NCBI GenBank assembly: GCA_020721345.1
Contig: DYMX01000010.1
Location: forward strand, 1 to 45,428
Direction: 5' to 3'
Source of the DNA: Sulfurovum sp.
GTDB lineage: Bacteria; Campylobacterota; Campylobacteria; Campylobacterales; Sulfurovaceae
DNA: 45,428 bases
A program made the translations under genes and the position numbers. The notes below the pieces were generated by a model. The model ran no database searches. It saw only the letters and a list, made by a program, of their open reading frames with translations, and was not told where the DNA came from. Positions 33,795-42,722 of this stretch are shown here, one piece after another (position 1 is the first letter of the stretch; each line of letters opens with the position of its first letter).

Positions 33795-34468
33795 TGACGC
33801 GTTGAGAGCATATAGCCTATACCTCTTACGGGTTTTATATAGGAATGTTCACTATCTATTTTTGACAATTTCTGACGAATTCTTGAAATTATAACATCGA
33901 TATTTTTTATAGAGCTTTCATCATCAATATGTTCACTTTCGTACAAAAGATGCTCTCTTGATACCGGAGAGTTCTTGTTTTGAAATAAAATAGACAACAG
34001 ATCAAACTCTGCCGCTGTTAGTTCTAGCAGCTCGTTTTTAAATATTGCCATTCTTGTTGTAAAATCAATTTGAAAAATAGATGCTGATTCTTTTGGCGCA
34101 GATATAGTGTGCGTTCGTCTAAGAATAGTTTTTATTCTAGTGACCAGTTCTCTAGGATCATACGGTTTTGGCATATAATCATCCGCGCCTCGCTCAAGCC
34201 CTATGACCTTATCTGTTATATCGTCTCTTGCTGAGGATATAATAATGGGGATATTTGATATCTCTCTTATTTTTGGAATTACCTCTAAGCCGTCTATCTC
34301 AGGAAGAGTAAGATCCAATATAATAAGATCAAATTCATTTTGAGTGATCAAAGAAAGCCCCATAAAAGGCTCCTCTGCAATCGTAACTTTCATATCATGC
34401 TTTGAAAGATAATTGCTTAAAATTTGAGCTAACTCTAAATCATCTTCTATTAGTAGTATCTTGATTAT
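33791..34468 (-). CDS. cprR: OmpR-family response regulator, CprR-like, AUA start
   Basis: 225 residues if begun at ATA (34468), which has AAAGGAG five bases upstream and gives the normal N terminus (M)IKILLIEDDLELAQIL with the acidic pocket EDD. The first ATG (34393) would remove 25 residues including that pocket and cannot be right. The receiver continues with the phospho-accepting Asp in LIILDLTLPEIDG, Ser of IISSARDD and Lys of YMPKPYDP; the winged-helix output domain (about 130-225) ends RPVRGIGYML. It lies 16 bases after htrA on the same strand and overlaps cprS by four bases. Confidence 0.88.
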   Translation of the reverse strand: MIKILLIEDDLELAQILSNYLSKHDMKVTIAEEPFMGLSLITQNEFDLIILDLTLPEIDGLEVIPKIREISNIPIIISSARDDITDKVIGLERGADDYMPKPYDPRELVTRIKTILRRTHTISAPKESASIFQIDFTTRMAIFKNELLELTAAEFDLLSILFQNKNSPVSREHLLYESEHIDDESSIKNIDVIISRIRQKLSKIDSEHSYIKPVRGIGYMLSTRQ

Positions 34469-34484
34469 AGTAACTCCTTTAATG

Positions 34485-35915
34485 TTATAATATTATTATA
34501 CCCATAACACCTTGACGATTCACATAAACCCTCTTCTTGATATTTGAGCTTAGCATTTTTTTGGCATCGTTCGGCGATATTATAGGCGTATTTTCAATCT
34601 GTACTATAACATCCCCCTTTCGAAAACCGGCATTCGCCCCAATGCTTGCAGGGTCAATTTCTGTAATTATAGCACCTTTTTTAGACATTAATCCAAGTTT
34701 TTCTTGCATATCGGAAGTAATAGAGCCCAAGCTCAAGCCTTTCACTTTTATATTTAACTGAGCTATTGCTTTTGCTTTATCTCCCAGTGTGAGATATATG
34801 ATCTTGTTTTTTTTGTCTCTCTCAATTGTTAGAGCTACTTGCTCTGCAGGTCTTTTTTCCCCAATGATTCTTTGTAATGTTGAAGGTGAATCAACTGCTG
34901 TGCCGTTGATGGCTACGATAAGATCACCTCTTTGCAGTCCTGATTTTGAAGCCGGACTATCATTTTCGATGTCGGCTACAATAGCTCCGCTTGCAGCATT
35001 GTAAAATTGTGATGATTTTTCATTTAGGGAAGAAAGGTTTATCCCCATATAGCCTCTGCTTACTTTACCGCTTTTTACTATTTGAGTTACTATATTTTTT
35101 ACCATATCAACAGGAATAGTAAAACCTATGCCGTCATTTCCGCCGCCTTTAGAAAATATTGCAGAATTTATGCCGATGAGGTATCCTCTGCTATCAACTA
35201 AAGCTCCTCCTGAATTACCGGGATTTATAGAAGCATCGGTTTGGATAAAGTTTTCGTATTGATTGATTCCAAGACCGTGTTTGTTTAATGCCGATACGAT
35301 TCCCTGCGTTACCGTTTCTCCTACGCCAAACGGATTTCCTATCGCAAATACGATATCGCCTACTTTTACATCTTGGATATTTGCCATTTTAATCGGACTT
35401 AGGTTTTGAGCGTCTATTTTTATTACGGCTAGGTCGGCTCCTTTGTCGGTGCCTATAATTTTTGCGGTATACTCTTTTTTACTATTCGGCAATGTTACCT
35501 TGATCTCGTTCGCTCCGTCGATCACATGATTATTTGTTACTATAAAACCATCTTTTGTCAGTATTACGCCTGAACCCAAACCTCTTTCAACTTTTTCATT
35601 AGGAATTGAACCGTATCTTTGACCGAAAAAATGTCTAAACAAAGGATCATTTAGCATCATTTGAAGTTGATTGTTGACAACTTTTGTTTTTACCGATATG
35701 TTTACTACCGCACCCATAGGTTCTTTAAGTATATCGTTAAATGAAACTATTTGAGCCGCACTTGGAACAATTCTGCTTTGAGGAGCAGCAGGCGCTTGTA
35801 AAAATACCGGTTCGTTGGCATTGGCTTGACTTCCAAAGTATAGCCATGTAGAGCCTATTATTGTGATAGCGCCAAAGGATATCATAATGGTTTTATGTAT
35901 TTTAGGAAATTGCAT
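34485..35915 (-). CDS. htrA: Periplasmic serine protease HtrA/DegP
   Basis: Envelope quality-control protease and chaperone. I start at ATG 35915 (AAAAGGAGA upstream), giving 476 residues; an ATG 18 codons earlier lacks a ribosome site. A signal peptide or anchor (about 8-34) is followed by the trypsin-like domain with the triad His of VTNNHVIDGANE, Asp of GADLAVIKID and Ser of NPGNSGGALVD, and by two PDZ domains (about 285-370 and 390-470). It leads the cprR-cprS operon, so sensor and effector of envelope stress are cotranscribed. Confidence 0.95.
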   Translation of the reverse strand: MQFPKIHKTIMISFGAITIIGSTWLYFGSQANANEPVFLQAPAAPQSRIVPSAAQIVSFNDILKEPMGAVVNISVKTKVVNNQLQMMLNDPLFRHFFGQRYGSIPNEKVERGLGSGVILTKDGFIVTNNHVIDGANEIKVTLPNSKKEYTAKIIGTDKGADLAVIKIDAQNLSPIKMANIQDVKVGDIVFAIGNPFGVGETVTQGIVSALNKHGLGINQYENFIQTDASINPGNSGGALVDSRGYLIGINSAIFSKGGGNDGIGFTIPVDMVKNIVTQIVKSGKVSRGYMGINLSSLNEKSSQFYNAASGAIVADIENDSPASKSGLQRGDLIVAINGTAVDSPSTLQRIIGEKRPAEQVALTIERDKKNKIIYLTLGDKAKAIAQLNIKVKGLSLGSITSDMQEKLGLMSKKGAIITEIDPASIGANAGFRKGDVIVQIENTPIISPNDAKKMLSSNIKKRVYVNRQGVMGIIIL

Positions 35916-36063
35916 TTTTTCTCCTTTTTTTAAATATTTTCTTCTTGCTATCAGAGCAAAGCTCTTCATGCAATTAATCTCACTAAAGTTTCGGCTAAAA
36001 CCTCAATATGATTTTATGTAATTATAAACCTAAAAGGTTAATTAAATGTAAATGCCAAAATGA

Positions 36064-36069
36064 TATAAT
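36064..36069 (+). promoter_or_regulatory. Extended -10 promoter of lgt
   Basis: TGATATAAT (TATAAT at 36064-36069) lies 27 bases before the lgt start. The gap 35916-36063 carries nothing else recognisable; the divergent htrA promoter must also lie here but I cannot place it with confidence. Confidence 0.6.
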
Positions 36070-36096
36070 ACTTAAATATTAGTGATAAGAGGTTTT

Positions 36097-36915
36097 ATGG
36101 AGTATTGGCAATCTATATATGAGCATTTTGATCCTGTAGCGCTGAATTTAGGTTTTATAAATGTTCATTGGTATGGCATTATGTATGTATTAGCGCTTGT
36201 AACGGCACTTTGGTTTGCAAAATGGATAAATACTCATGATAAGATCAATGTTCCTGAAAATATAATTGATAATTATTTTATATGGGTCGAGATAGGCGTT
36301 ATTTTAGGAGCGAGATTAGGTTTTGTGCTTTTTTATGATCCTTCATATTACTATATATCCCATCCACTCGCTATTTTCAGTCCATTTGACGAAGTTGGAA
36401 ATTTTACAGGCATCAGAGGTATGAGTTACCATGGAGCTGTTGTAGGAGCTTTGATAGCTACTGTTCTTTACGGATTGAAAAATAAGCAATATGTTTATAA
36501 GCTTTTGGATATTAGCGCACTTGGAATTCCTGTTGGGTATGTATTTGGCAGAATAGGGAATTTTTTAAATCAAGAACTTGTCGGAAATACAACAACCGTT
36601 CCTTGGGGAATATATGTAGATGGTGTCCTTCGTCATCCGTCGCAGCTATATGAAGCATTTTTAGAAGGCATTGTGATAGCTGTTATTTTATTTTTAATTA
36701 GAAATAAAAAGTCTTTTGACGGTTCGCTGATCGCAATTTACGGAATGCTCTATGGCGCCATGAGGTTTATTGTTGAATTTTATAGAATGCCAGACATTCA
36801 GCTGGGGATCGTTTATTGGGGTATGAGCATGGGGCAGATCATGAGTTTGTCCATGACCATCTTTTTTGCCGCTTTGTATATTGTTTTGATGAGGATATCT
36901 GTAAAAACTATTTAA
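36097..36915 (+). CDS. lgt: Prolipoprotein diacylglyceryl transferase
   Basis: Membrane enzyme that attaches diacylglycerol to the lipobox cysteine of prelipoproteins. Start is ATG 36097, preceded by AAGAGG; a GTG five codons earlier is less likely. The 272-residue protein has about seven membrane segments, NVHWYGIMYVLAL near the N terminus, GMSYHGAVVGAL (catalytic His), the signature GRIGNFLNQELVG and HPSQLYEA. Monocistronic between divergent htrA and convergent rsfS. Confidence 0.94.
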   Translation: MEYWQSIYEHFDPVALNLGFINVHWYGIMYVLALVTALWFAKWINTHDKINVPENIIDNYFIWVEIGVILGARLGFVLFYDPSYYYISHPLAIFSPFDEVGNFTGIRGMSYHGAVVGALIATVLYGLKNKQYVYKLLDISALGIPVGYVFGRIGNFLNQELVGNTTTVPWGIYVDGVLRHPSQLYEAFLEGIVIAVILFLIRNKKSFDGSLIAIYGMLYGAMRFIVEFYRMPDIQLGIVYWGMSMGQIMSLSMTIFFAALYIVLMRISVKTI

Positions 36916-36937
36916 ATTTATGAAAAATATGTCTTTG

Positions 36938-37020
36938 GATTAACCGCGCTTCTATGAAGCTCGTAATGACGGTCATTGCGAGAAACCGCGAGCGATGCGT
37001 GGCGGGACGAAGCAATCCAT
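36938..37020. repeat. Intergenic palindromic GTCATTGCGA element
   Basis: GGATT and AATCC mark the ends. The core CTCGTAATGAC-G-GTCATTGCGAG (36960-36982) is a near-perfect inverted repeat, with outer arms cgcttc / gacgaagc. The sequence is closely related to the core of the element at 15426-15448 and to the in-frame elements in dnaX and priA. It lies between the ends of lgt and rsfS and may serve as a transcript end for both. Confidence 0.75.
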
Positions 37021-37047
37021 TCTTTTTACAATACTGATAAAATAGAT

Positions 37048-37389
37048 TTATTGGGCGCTTTTTTTGCTTGCAAGTTCGCTTAAAAACTCTTCTAATGAAT
37101 ATCTTTGTCTGTACTGAGGTATCATTATGTGTATTAGAATATCTCCCAAGTCAGCCACTACCCATTCATCGCTTACATCAGAAGCTAAAAATTGCTCGCC
37201 AAGTGGCTTGAGTTCATTTTTCAGGTGATCAAAAAGTGCCTGTGTATGTTTACCTCCAAGTGAATTGGCTATGATAACTTTTTTTGCTATATAGTCAGTA
37301 TCATCGAGATTAAATACTTCTATATCTTCAGCTTTTTTATCATCCAATACTTTTACTATTTGGTCAACTCTAGTTTGTATATCTGTCAA
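37048..37389 (-). CDS. rsfS: Ribosomal silencing factor RsfS
   Basis: 113-residue RsfS/YbeB (DUF143) protein, which binds L14 on the large subunit and blocks subunit joining when nutrients are low. The family pattern is visible: YIAKKVIIANSLGGKHTQAL followed by DEWVVADLGDILIHIM and the C-terminal YRQRYSLEEFLSEL. It starts one base after nadD ends on the same strand; the nadD-rsfS pair is conserved across bacteria. Confidence 0.93.
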   Translation of the reverse strand: MTDIQTRVDQIVKVLDDKKAEDIEVFNLDDTDYIAKKVIIANSLGGKHTQALFDHLKNELKPLGEQFLASDVSDEWVVADLGDILIHIMIPQYRQRYSLEEFLSELASKKSAQ

Positions 37390-37390
37390 T

Positions 37391-37939
37391 TTATTTTCCT
37401 TCTAATTGTGTTTTTACGCTCTGCTTTATTTTGTCATCGATATATATCAAATCACCATTTTCTCTGATCTTTGTAGAGCTGATCGGCATATCAATCTTTA
37501 TGACTTTATATCGTTTAAGCAAGCTAGTATCCAAGCAAATCTCATCTCTGGTGAATACGATCCATGTAATTGTATCATTGATCCACTCAAAATTTCGCCA
37601 TTTCGCCAAATCTTTCAGATTATCGGCCCCTATAATAAGATATTTTGTATCGTAAATCTTATTAAAATACTCAAGAGATTGGTACGTATATAATATTTTA
37701 TTATCTATTTCGTATGAACTGACCTCTATTTTTTTGTCACTAAAAACATCTTTGCACCATTGAAGTCTCTGCTCCGGTGAAGCTGATGATCTATTTTTGA
37801 GTGGATTTTGATATGCCGGTAAAATGATCAGCAGATCAACATCAAGAACTTCTAAAACTTTTTTAGCAATAAGCTGATGAGCTAAATGGGGGGGGCTAAA
37901 ACTTCCGCCAAATATTGCAACTCTAAGCTCTTTAATCAA
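37391..37939 (-). CDS. nadD: Nicotinate-nucleotide adenylyltransferase
   Basis: Adenylates nicotinate mononucleotide in NAD synthesis. The 182-residue protein has the nucleotidyltransferase motif FGGSFSPPHLAHQ (GxFxPxHxxH) at the N terminus and ISSTKIREN (ISST-R) near the C terminus; YLIIGADNLKDLAKWRN also fits. Divergent from gapA, in the same arrangement as C. jejuni (Cj1404/Cj1403c, opposite orientation to the glycolytic genes). Confidence 0.93.
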   Translation of the reverse strand: MIKELRVAIFGGSFSPPHLAHQLIAKKVLEVLDVDLLIILPAYQNPLKNRSSASPEQRLQWCKDVFSDKKIEVSSYEIDNKILYTYQSLEYFNKIYDTKYLIIGADNLKDLAKWRNFEWINDTITWIVFTRDEICLDTSLLKRYKVIKIDMPISSTKIRENGDLIYIDDKIKQSVKTQLEGK

Positions 37940-38001
37940 AAAATAACCTTAATTTAAGTAAAATTGCTCATATTTTATCACAATAATAATTAGGAGATAC
38001 T

Positions 38002-39003
38002 ATGGCGGTAAAAGTCGCGATAAACGGACTTGGACGAATAGGCAAATGTGTTGCAAAGATCATATCCGATAGAGATGATATAGAGCTCGTAGCGCTCAAC
38101 GCAGGCGGCGGTAGCGATAGTGAAATAGCTTATGGTCTTAAGTTTGACAGCATTTTTGGTACAAGAAATGATGTGAAAGTTGAAGACGGCTATCTTTATA
38201 TGGGAAATACAAAAGCAAAAATTTTAAATAGCCGTGATCCGAAAGAGCTTGATTTTGCTTCATTTGGCGCCCATGTTGTGCTTGAATGTACGGGTGTGTT
38301 CTTAACTGCCGAATCTGTACAGCCATTTCTTGATAATGGAGTAAAAAAAGTTGTTTTTTCTGCTCCAGCGAAAGATGACACTGCAACTTATGTCATAGGA
38401 GCAAATGAAAATGAATATAAAGGTGAAAGTATAGTATCAAATGCCAGCTGCACTACAAACGGTCTAGCGCCACTGGTAAAAGTGCTTGATGATGCTTTTG
38501 GTATCCAAAAAGGACTTATGACAACAATTCATAGCTATACCAGCTCGCAGCCGATACTTGATGGAAAACCGAGTAAAAAAGATATGAGAAAAGGCAGAGC
38601 AGGGGCGGCAAATTTGGTTCCTACTACAACAGGAGCTGCTAAAGCTATAGGCAAAGTATTGCCAAAACTAAACGGTAAACTAAACGGTCGATCTATAAGA
38701 GTTCCAACCTCTGATGTATCTATCGTAGATTTGACTGTAACTTTGGAAAAAAATATCACTCTTGATGAGGTTAAGCAGGCTTTTGAAACAGCAAGTGCTA
38801 CAACACATAAAGGTATTTTGGGAGTTGATCATGAATATAGAGTTTCTACCGATTTTATAGGAGAGGCTACAAGTACGGTTGTGGCAATGGATACCATACA
38901 AGTTATCGGAGATAATATGGTAAAGGTGCTTAGCTGGTATGATAATGAGTGGGGATACTCATGCAGGCTGGTTGATATGGCTGTGCTAGTAAGCAAGAAG
39001 TAA
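38002..39003 (+). CDS. gapA: Glyceraldehyde-3-phosphate dehydrogenase (possibly NADP-type)
   Basis: 333 residues. Rossmann motif [10 protein letters not shown], catalytic Cys in [13 protein letters not shown], the His partner later in the chain, and [11 protein letters not shown] at the C terminus. In the coenzyme-binding loop, NAD-specific enzymes have Asn-Asp (Asp32 of the Bacillus enzyme); here the segment is [10 protein letters not shown], so Ala replaces Asp, as in NADP-accepting GapB enzymes. This suggests use of NADP and possibly the gluconeogenic direction. AGGAG precedes the ATG; pgk and tpiA follow in one operon. Confidence 0.93.
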   Translation: MAVKVAINGLGRIGKCVAKIISDRDDIELVALNAGGGSDSEIAYGLKFDSIFGTRNDVKVEDGYLYMGNTKAKILNSRDPKELDFASFGAHVVLECTGVFLTAESVQPFLDNGVKKVVFSAPAKDDTATYVIGANENEYKGESIVSNASCTTNGLAPLVKVLDDAFGIQKGLMTTIHSYTSSQPILDGKPSKKDMRKGRAGAANLVPTTTGAAKAIGKVLPKLNGKLNGRSIRVPTSDVSIVDLTVTLEKNITLDEVKQAFETASATTHKGILGVDHEYRVSTDFIGEATSTVVAMDTIQVIGDNMVKVLSWYDNEWGYSCRLVDMAVLVSKK

Positions 39004-39020
39004 TTAAAGGAGAATTTTTT

Positions 39021-40214
39021 ATGCCAAAAACTATAAAAGATATCAAAATAGAAGGTAAAAGGGTTTTTATAAGATGTGATTTTAACGTTCCAAAAGACGA
39101 TGAAGGAAATATCACGGACGATAGACGAATAAGGGAAGCCTTGCCTACTATCAGATATTGCTTGGATAGAGATTGTAAAATTATCCTAGCTTCTCATTAT
39201 GAAAGACCGACACCCGGTGTTTATGAAGAGAAGTATTCTTTAATGCCGGTAAAACTTAGGCTCAGAAAATTACTTAAATTAGATAATGAAATAAAAATGG
39301 CCAATGATGTAGTAGGACCTGATGCAAAAGAAAAAGCAGCCAATTTGCAGCCAGGAGAGATATTGCTTTTAGAGAATCTAAGATATGAAGCAGGCGAAAC
39401 AAATAATAATGAAGCTTTTGCAAAAGAACTCGCAAGTCTAGCAGATGTTTATATCAATGATGCATTTGGCGCTTGCCACAGAAAACACGCTTCCATATAC
39501 GCGCTTGCCCAGCAGTTTGCGCCGGAAAATAGAGCTGTCGGCTTTCTTATGAATAAAGAGATAAACTTTTTTCATAAAGTTATAGATAATCCGACAAGAC
39601 CATTCATAGCAGTAGTTGGGGGCAGTAAGGTTTCCGGTAAACTTGAAGCTCTTGTAAATTTGGTAGAGAAGGTTGACAAGATCTTGATCGGCGGTGGAAT
39701 GGCATTCACTTTTTTAAAGGCAAATGGTCTTGAGATAGGAAAGTCATTGGTTGAAGACGATTTGATAGAAGATGCAAAACGTATTATGCAAAGAGCAGAA
39801 GAGAGAGGCGTAAAGCTATATCTTCCTGTTGATCTGGTAGTTGCTGATAAATTTAGCAGTGAAGCGATGATAAAATACCTGCCTTCTCAAGAGATCCCTG
39901 CTGATTGGATGGGGCTTGATATCGGTCCTGCTACAAGCAGGCTATTCCGTGAAGCTTTGAATGATGCTCAAACAATTATGTGGAATGGACCTATGGGTGT
40001 TTATGAGATAGATAAATTTTCAAAAGGCAGTATTCAAATGTCTCACAATATCGCGCAAAGCCACGCTATAACAATAGTCGGCGGAGGTGATACGGCAGAT
40101 GTTACTGCGCGCGCCGGAGATATAGAAGAGATGAGTTTTGTAAGTACCGGAGGGGGAGCTAGTTTGGAGCTTATAGAGGGTAAAAATCTTCCCGGCATTG
40201 CGGTCCTTAAATGA
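39021..40214 (+). CDS. pgk: Phosphoglycerate kinase
   Basis: 397 residues. The N-terminal domain has [21 protein letters not shown] (the FNVP signature) and HYERP; the C-terminal domain has [34 protein letters not shown], and [11 protein letters not shown] for nucleotide binding. Strong AAAGGAG before the ATG. Its stop overlaps the tpiA ATG (ATGA), so gapA-pgk-tpiA is translationally linked. Confidence 0.96.
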   Translation: MPKTIKDIKIEGKRVFIRCDFNVPKDDEGNITDDRRIREALPTIRYCLDRDCKIILASHYERPTPGVYEEKYSLMPVKLRLRKLLKLDNEIKMANDVVGPDAKEKAANLQPGEILLLENLRYEAGETNNNEAFAKELASLADVYINDAFGACHRKHASIYALAQQFAPENRAVGFLMNKEINFFHKVIDNPTRPFIAVVGGSKVSGKLEALVNLVEKVDKILIGGGMAFTFLKANGLEIGKSLVEDDLIEDAKRIMQRAEERGVKLYLPVDLVVADKFSSEAMIKYLPSQEIPADWMGLDIGPATSRLFREALNDAQTIMWNGPMGVYEIDKFSKGSIQMSHNIAQSHAITIVGGGDTADVTARAGDIEEMSFVSTGGGASLELIEGKNLPGIAVLK

Positions 40215-40891
40215 TATTTGCCGCAAACTTTAAAACAAATCACACTAGGACTTCTACCAAAGAGTATCTTGCAACACTAGAATCTCTTGCTCAAAACAGT
40301 AGTGATGAATTTTATCTGTTTCCCCCATTGAGCGCACTGCAATCACATATCGGTAAAATAACAATCGGTTCACAAAATGCTTATCCGACAAAAAAAGGAG
40401 CATTTACAGGTGAAATAGGATTGGAGCAGCTTAAAGAATTTGAAATTAGAACCATTTTAATAGGACATAGCGAGAGAAGGGTATTGCTTAGTGAATCGCA
40501 AGATTTCATTGCAAAAAAGTTTGATTTTTTTAAAAATAACGGCTTTAAGATAATCTACTGCATAGGTGAACCTCTTGAAATTAGAGAAGAGGATGAGTTA
40601 AAGGTAATAGAGTTTTTGGCCGAACAATTTAACGGTATTGATACAAGCTATGAAAATCTTATAGTTGCATATGAACCTATTTGGGCTATAGGAACAGGCG
40701 TGAGCGCAACAAATGAGCAGATAGCATCAACTCATCAAGCTATCAAAACAATATGTGATAAACCACTTTTATACGGCGGAAGTGTAAATGCGGCAAATAT
40801 CAAAGATATACTTAAGATACCAAATGTAGATGGTGTGCTCGTTGGTTCAGCATCATTGGATCCACAAAACTTTTTTAGTTTGACAAAATAA
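40211..40891 (+). CDS. tpiA: Triosephosphate isomerase
   Basis: 226 residues, shorter than the roughly 250 of most bacteria but usual for Campylobacterota. N-terminal [10 protein letters not shown] carries the Asn/Lys pair, the catalytic His is in LIGHSERR, the catalytic Glu in [12 protein letters not shown], and the phosphate loop is [10 protein letters not shown]. It overlaps pgk by four bases. No clear terminator follows; a decayed peroxidase gene starts 90 bases on. Confidence 0.95.
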   Translation: MIFAANFKTNHTRTSTKEYLATLESLAQNSSDEFYLFPPLSALQSHIGKITIGSQNAYPTKKGAFTGEIGLEQLKEFEIRTILIGHSERRVLLSESQDFIAKKFDFFKNNGFKIIYCIGEPLEIREEDELKVIEFLAEQFNGIDTSYENLIVAYEPIWAIGTGVSATNEQIASTHQAIKTICDKPLLYGGSVNAANIKDILKIPNVDGVLVGSASLDPQNFFSLTK

Positions 40892-40981
40892 TTTTTAAAA
40901 TTTTCTTCATATTGATGTAAAATATTTTTTAAGCTCTAAAGGAATACAATAGACTATCAATATCAAGAAGAGGAGAATGTT

Positions 40982-41500
40982 ATGAAAACAAATAAGATGT
41001 TTTTATCTATGGGGTTGGCTTGTTTTTGGTTTTAACAGGTTGCGGCAAGAACGAAGACTCAAATGTAACATGTGATATAAATAAAACAGGCGCTAAAACA
41101 TTAAATAGTGATTCGCTGGCACAAAAAGTTTTAAGTTTGGGAATTAAGCCTATACCGGCAGATGAGCAAGAATTGAAAAAACTCATTGAAAATTCTAAAA
41201 ATCCTATAACTGAAGCAAAAGTTGAGTTGGGAAAAAACTTTATTTTGATCCAAGGCTGTCAAAAAGTGATCTAATCAGCTGCAACACTTGCCATAATCTT
41301 GCAACAGGCGGCGTGGATGGAGTTGAAGCTGCAATTGGTGACGGATGGAAAGCAAATCCTCATCATTTAAATTCCCCAACGGTTTATAATTATGTTTTTA
41401 ACAAAGTACAATTTTGGGATGGAAGAAGCCCGCACTTGGAAGATCAGGCACAAAGACCAATTCAGGCTATGCCGGAAATGGCAGCATCAAAAGAACTCTT
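40982..41500 (+). pseudogene. Di-heme cytochrome c peroxidase-like lipoprotein, decayed
   Basis: Three pieces line up only if two bases are restored. Frame 1 begins MKTNKMFLSMGLACF at 40982 (GGAG upstream) and stops at 41035; one extra T in the T5 run at 41023-41027 leads into FLVLTGCGKNEDS, a lipobox signal. One extra A in the A6 run at 41232-41237 then leads from KVELGKK into LYFDPRLSKS, ISCNTCHNLATGGVDG (first heme motif CNTCH) and NSPTVYNYVFNKVQFWDGR. The similarity ends near MAASKE at about 41500, where murD's end begins, so the second heme domain is missing. A periplasmic peroxide-detoxifying enzyme was lost here. Two one-base homopolymer gaps could be sequencing errors, but the 3' loss cannot. 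Confidence 0.85.
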
Positions 41501-42713
41501 TGACGCTATTCATAAATACATCACCTCGTTCTTTATACGAGCTAAACTGATCTAGACTTGCTGCAGCAGGCGCAAGAAGGGCAACGGAATTTAAGTCGTG
41601 ATCTTTATCTATCTCTTTTACTGCATTCGCTATTGTTTTGCAAGGCGAGGCTTTGAGAGAAAATTTTTCTGATAACTTGATAAGCTTTTCTTCATTTGCT
41701 CCGATAGCATAAATAGTAGGATTATATGGCTTTATATCGGCAAAAAAATCATCCAATTCAACGCCTTTATCATCACCGCCTAAGATCAAATGAAGCGGTC
41801 TGTCTCCAAAAACCTTGATTGCTTGCAGCGCGGCATCGACATTTGTTGCTTTAGAATCATTTACCCAGAGTCTGCCTTTGGCATCCTTGAACTCTTCTTG
41901 ACGATGTCCCTCAATCACAAAACCGTTTATTAGCTCATAATCAACTTCATCAAACAAGGCTTTTACGACAGCCATCGCAAGAATGGCATCTTGCAAGAAT
42001 GCGCCCTTAAATCTTATTTTGGACATATCTATATCAAAATACTCACATAAGAATTCATTAGTGTCGTATTCAACTACAAAAGCGTTGGTGTGAGGCAGTT
42101 CTAAACCTTTTGGAATGAGAGCCATTTCTCCTTCTCTCATTGTAAGCAGAGGTTTTAGTTTGTCCGCCGTGTATCCTTGTGCGCTTCTATGCCAGTCAAG
42201 ATGATCCGGTGTTATAGGCAATAGCAGATATATGTTCGGCGATGCTTTATCAGTATAATGTAATGTAAATGAACTGGTCTCTAAAACCCATATCGGAGCA
42301 TTAAAATCAAGCTCTGCTAAAGGAGTTCCTATGTTTCCTCCGCTAAGCGCACCTTTTTTTTCGAGCAAGTGCGTAAGCATTTGGGTAGTTGTGGTTTTTC
42401 CGTTTGTTCCGCTTATCCATATATTAAATGGCTTTTTATCTTCAAAACCTAAAAAATAATCATATTCACTAAGCAGATTTTTTGCACTCATTACCAGTGG
42501 ATGCGAAGGTTTAAAGCTCGGCGTCATGACTTCCAACTCACTTGCACTCGGATCAAAAAGGTGTGAAGGCAAGATATGATTTCCTGAGTCATCAAAAAAA
42601 GGTTCATTGGTATTGTCATCAAAAAATGTACAGCCTCCGTCGTGAAGCTTGGCTATTGCTTTTGTTGTTTTTCCATAACCCAAAAGGGTCGGTTTTATCT
42701 CATTTTTATACAT
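41487..42713 (-). CDS. murD: UDP-N-acetylmuramoylalanine-D-glutamate ligase
   Basis: Adds D-Glu to UDP-MurNAc-L-Ala in the cytoplasmic steps of peptidoglycan synthesis. 408 residues with the Mur-ligase P-loop SGTNGKTTTTQML, the TPDHLDWHR segment, NDSKATNVDAALQA, and the C-terminal LILGGDDKGVEL. It lies nine bases after mraY, in the usual mraY-murD order. Its 3' end meets the broken end of the peroxidase pseudogene, with the last ~14 bases shared. Confidence 0.94.
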   Translation of the reverse strand: MYKNEIKPTLLGYGKTTKAIAKLHDGGCTFFDDNTNEPFFDDSGNHILPSHLFDPSASELEVMTPSFKPSHPLVMSAKNLLSEYDYFLGFEDKKPFNIWISGTNGKTTTTQMLTHLLEKKGALSGGNIGTPLAELDFNAPIWVLETSSFTLHYTDKASPNIYLLLPITPDHLDWHRSAQGYTADKLKPLLTMREGEMALIPKGLELPHTNAFVVEYDTNEFLCEYFDIDMSKIRFKGAFLQDAILAMAVVKALFDEVDYELINGFVIEGHRQEEFKDAKGRLWVNDSKATNVDAALQAIKVFGDRPLHLILGGDDKGVELDDFFADIKPYNPTIYAIGANEEKLIKLSEKFSLKASPCKTIANAVKEIDKDHDLNSVALLAPAAASLDQFSSYKERGDVFMNSVKEFF

Positions 42714-42722
42714 TGATGTCCA

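Noticed and set aside
34391-34393. ATG 34393 as the start of the response regulator
   Set aside because: It would delete the first strand and the acidic pocket of the receiver domain, while a strong ribosome site stands at the AUA start upstream.
41313-41555. Separate small gene with heme-protein similarity
   Set aside because: It is the last readable piece of the frameshifted cytochrome c peroxidase; its final residues come from reading across the end of murD.
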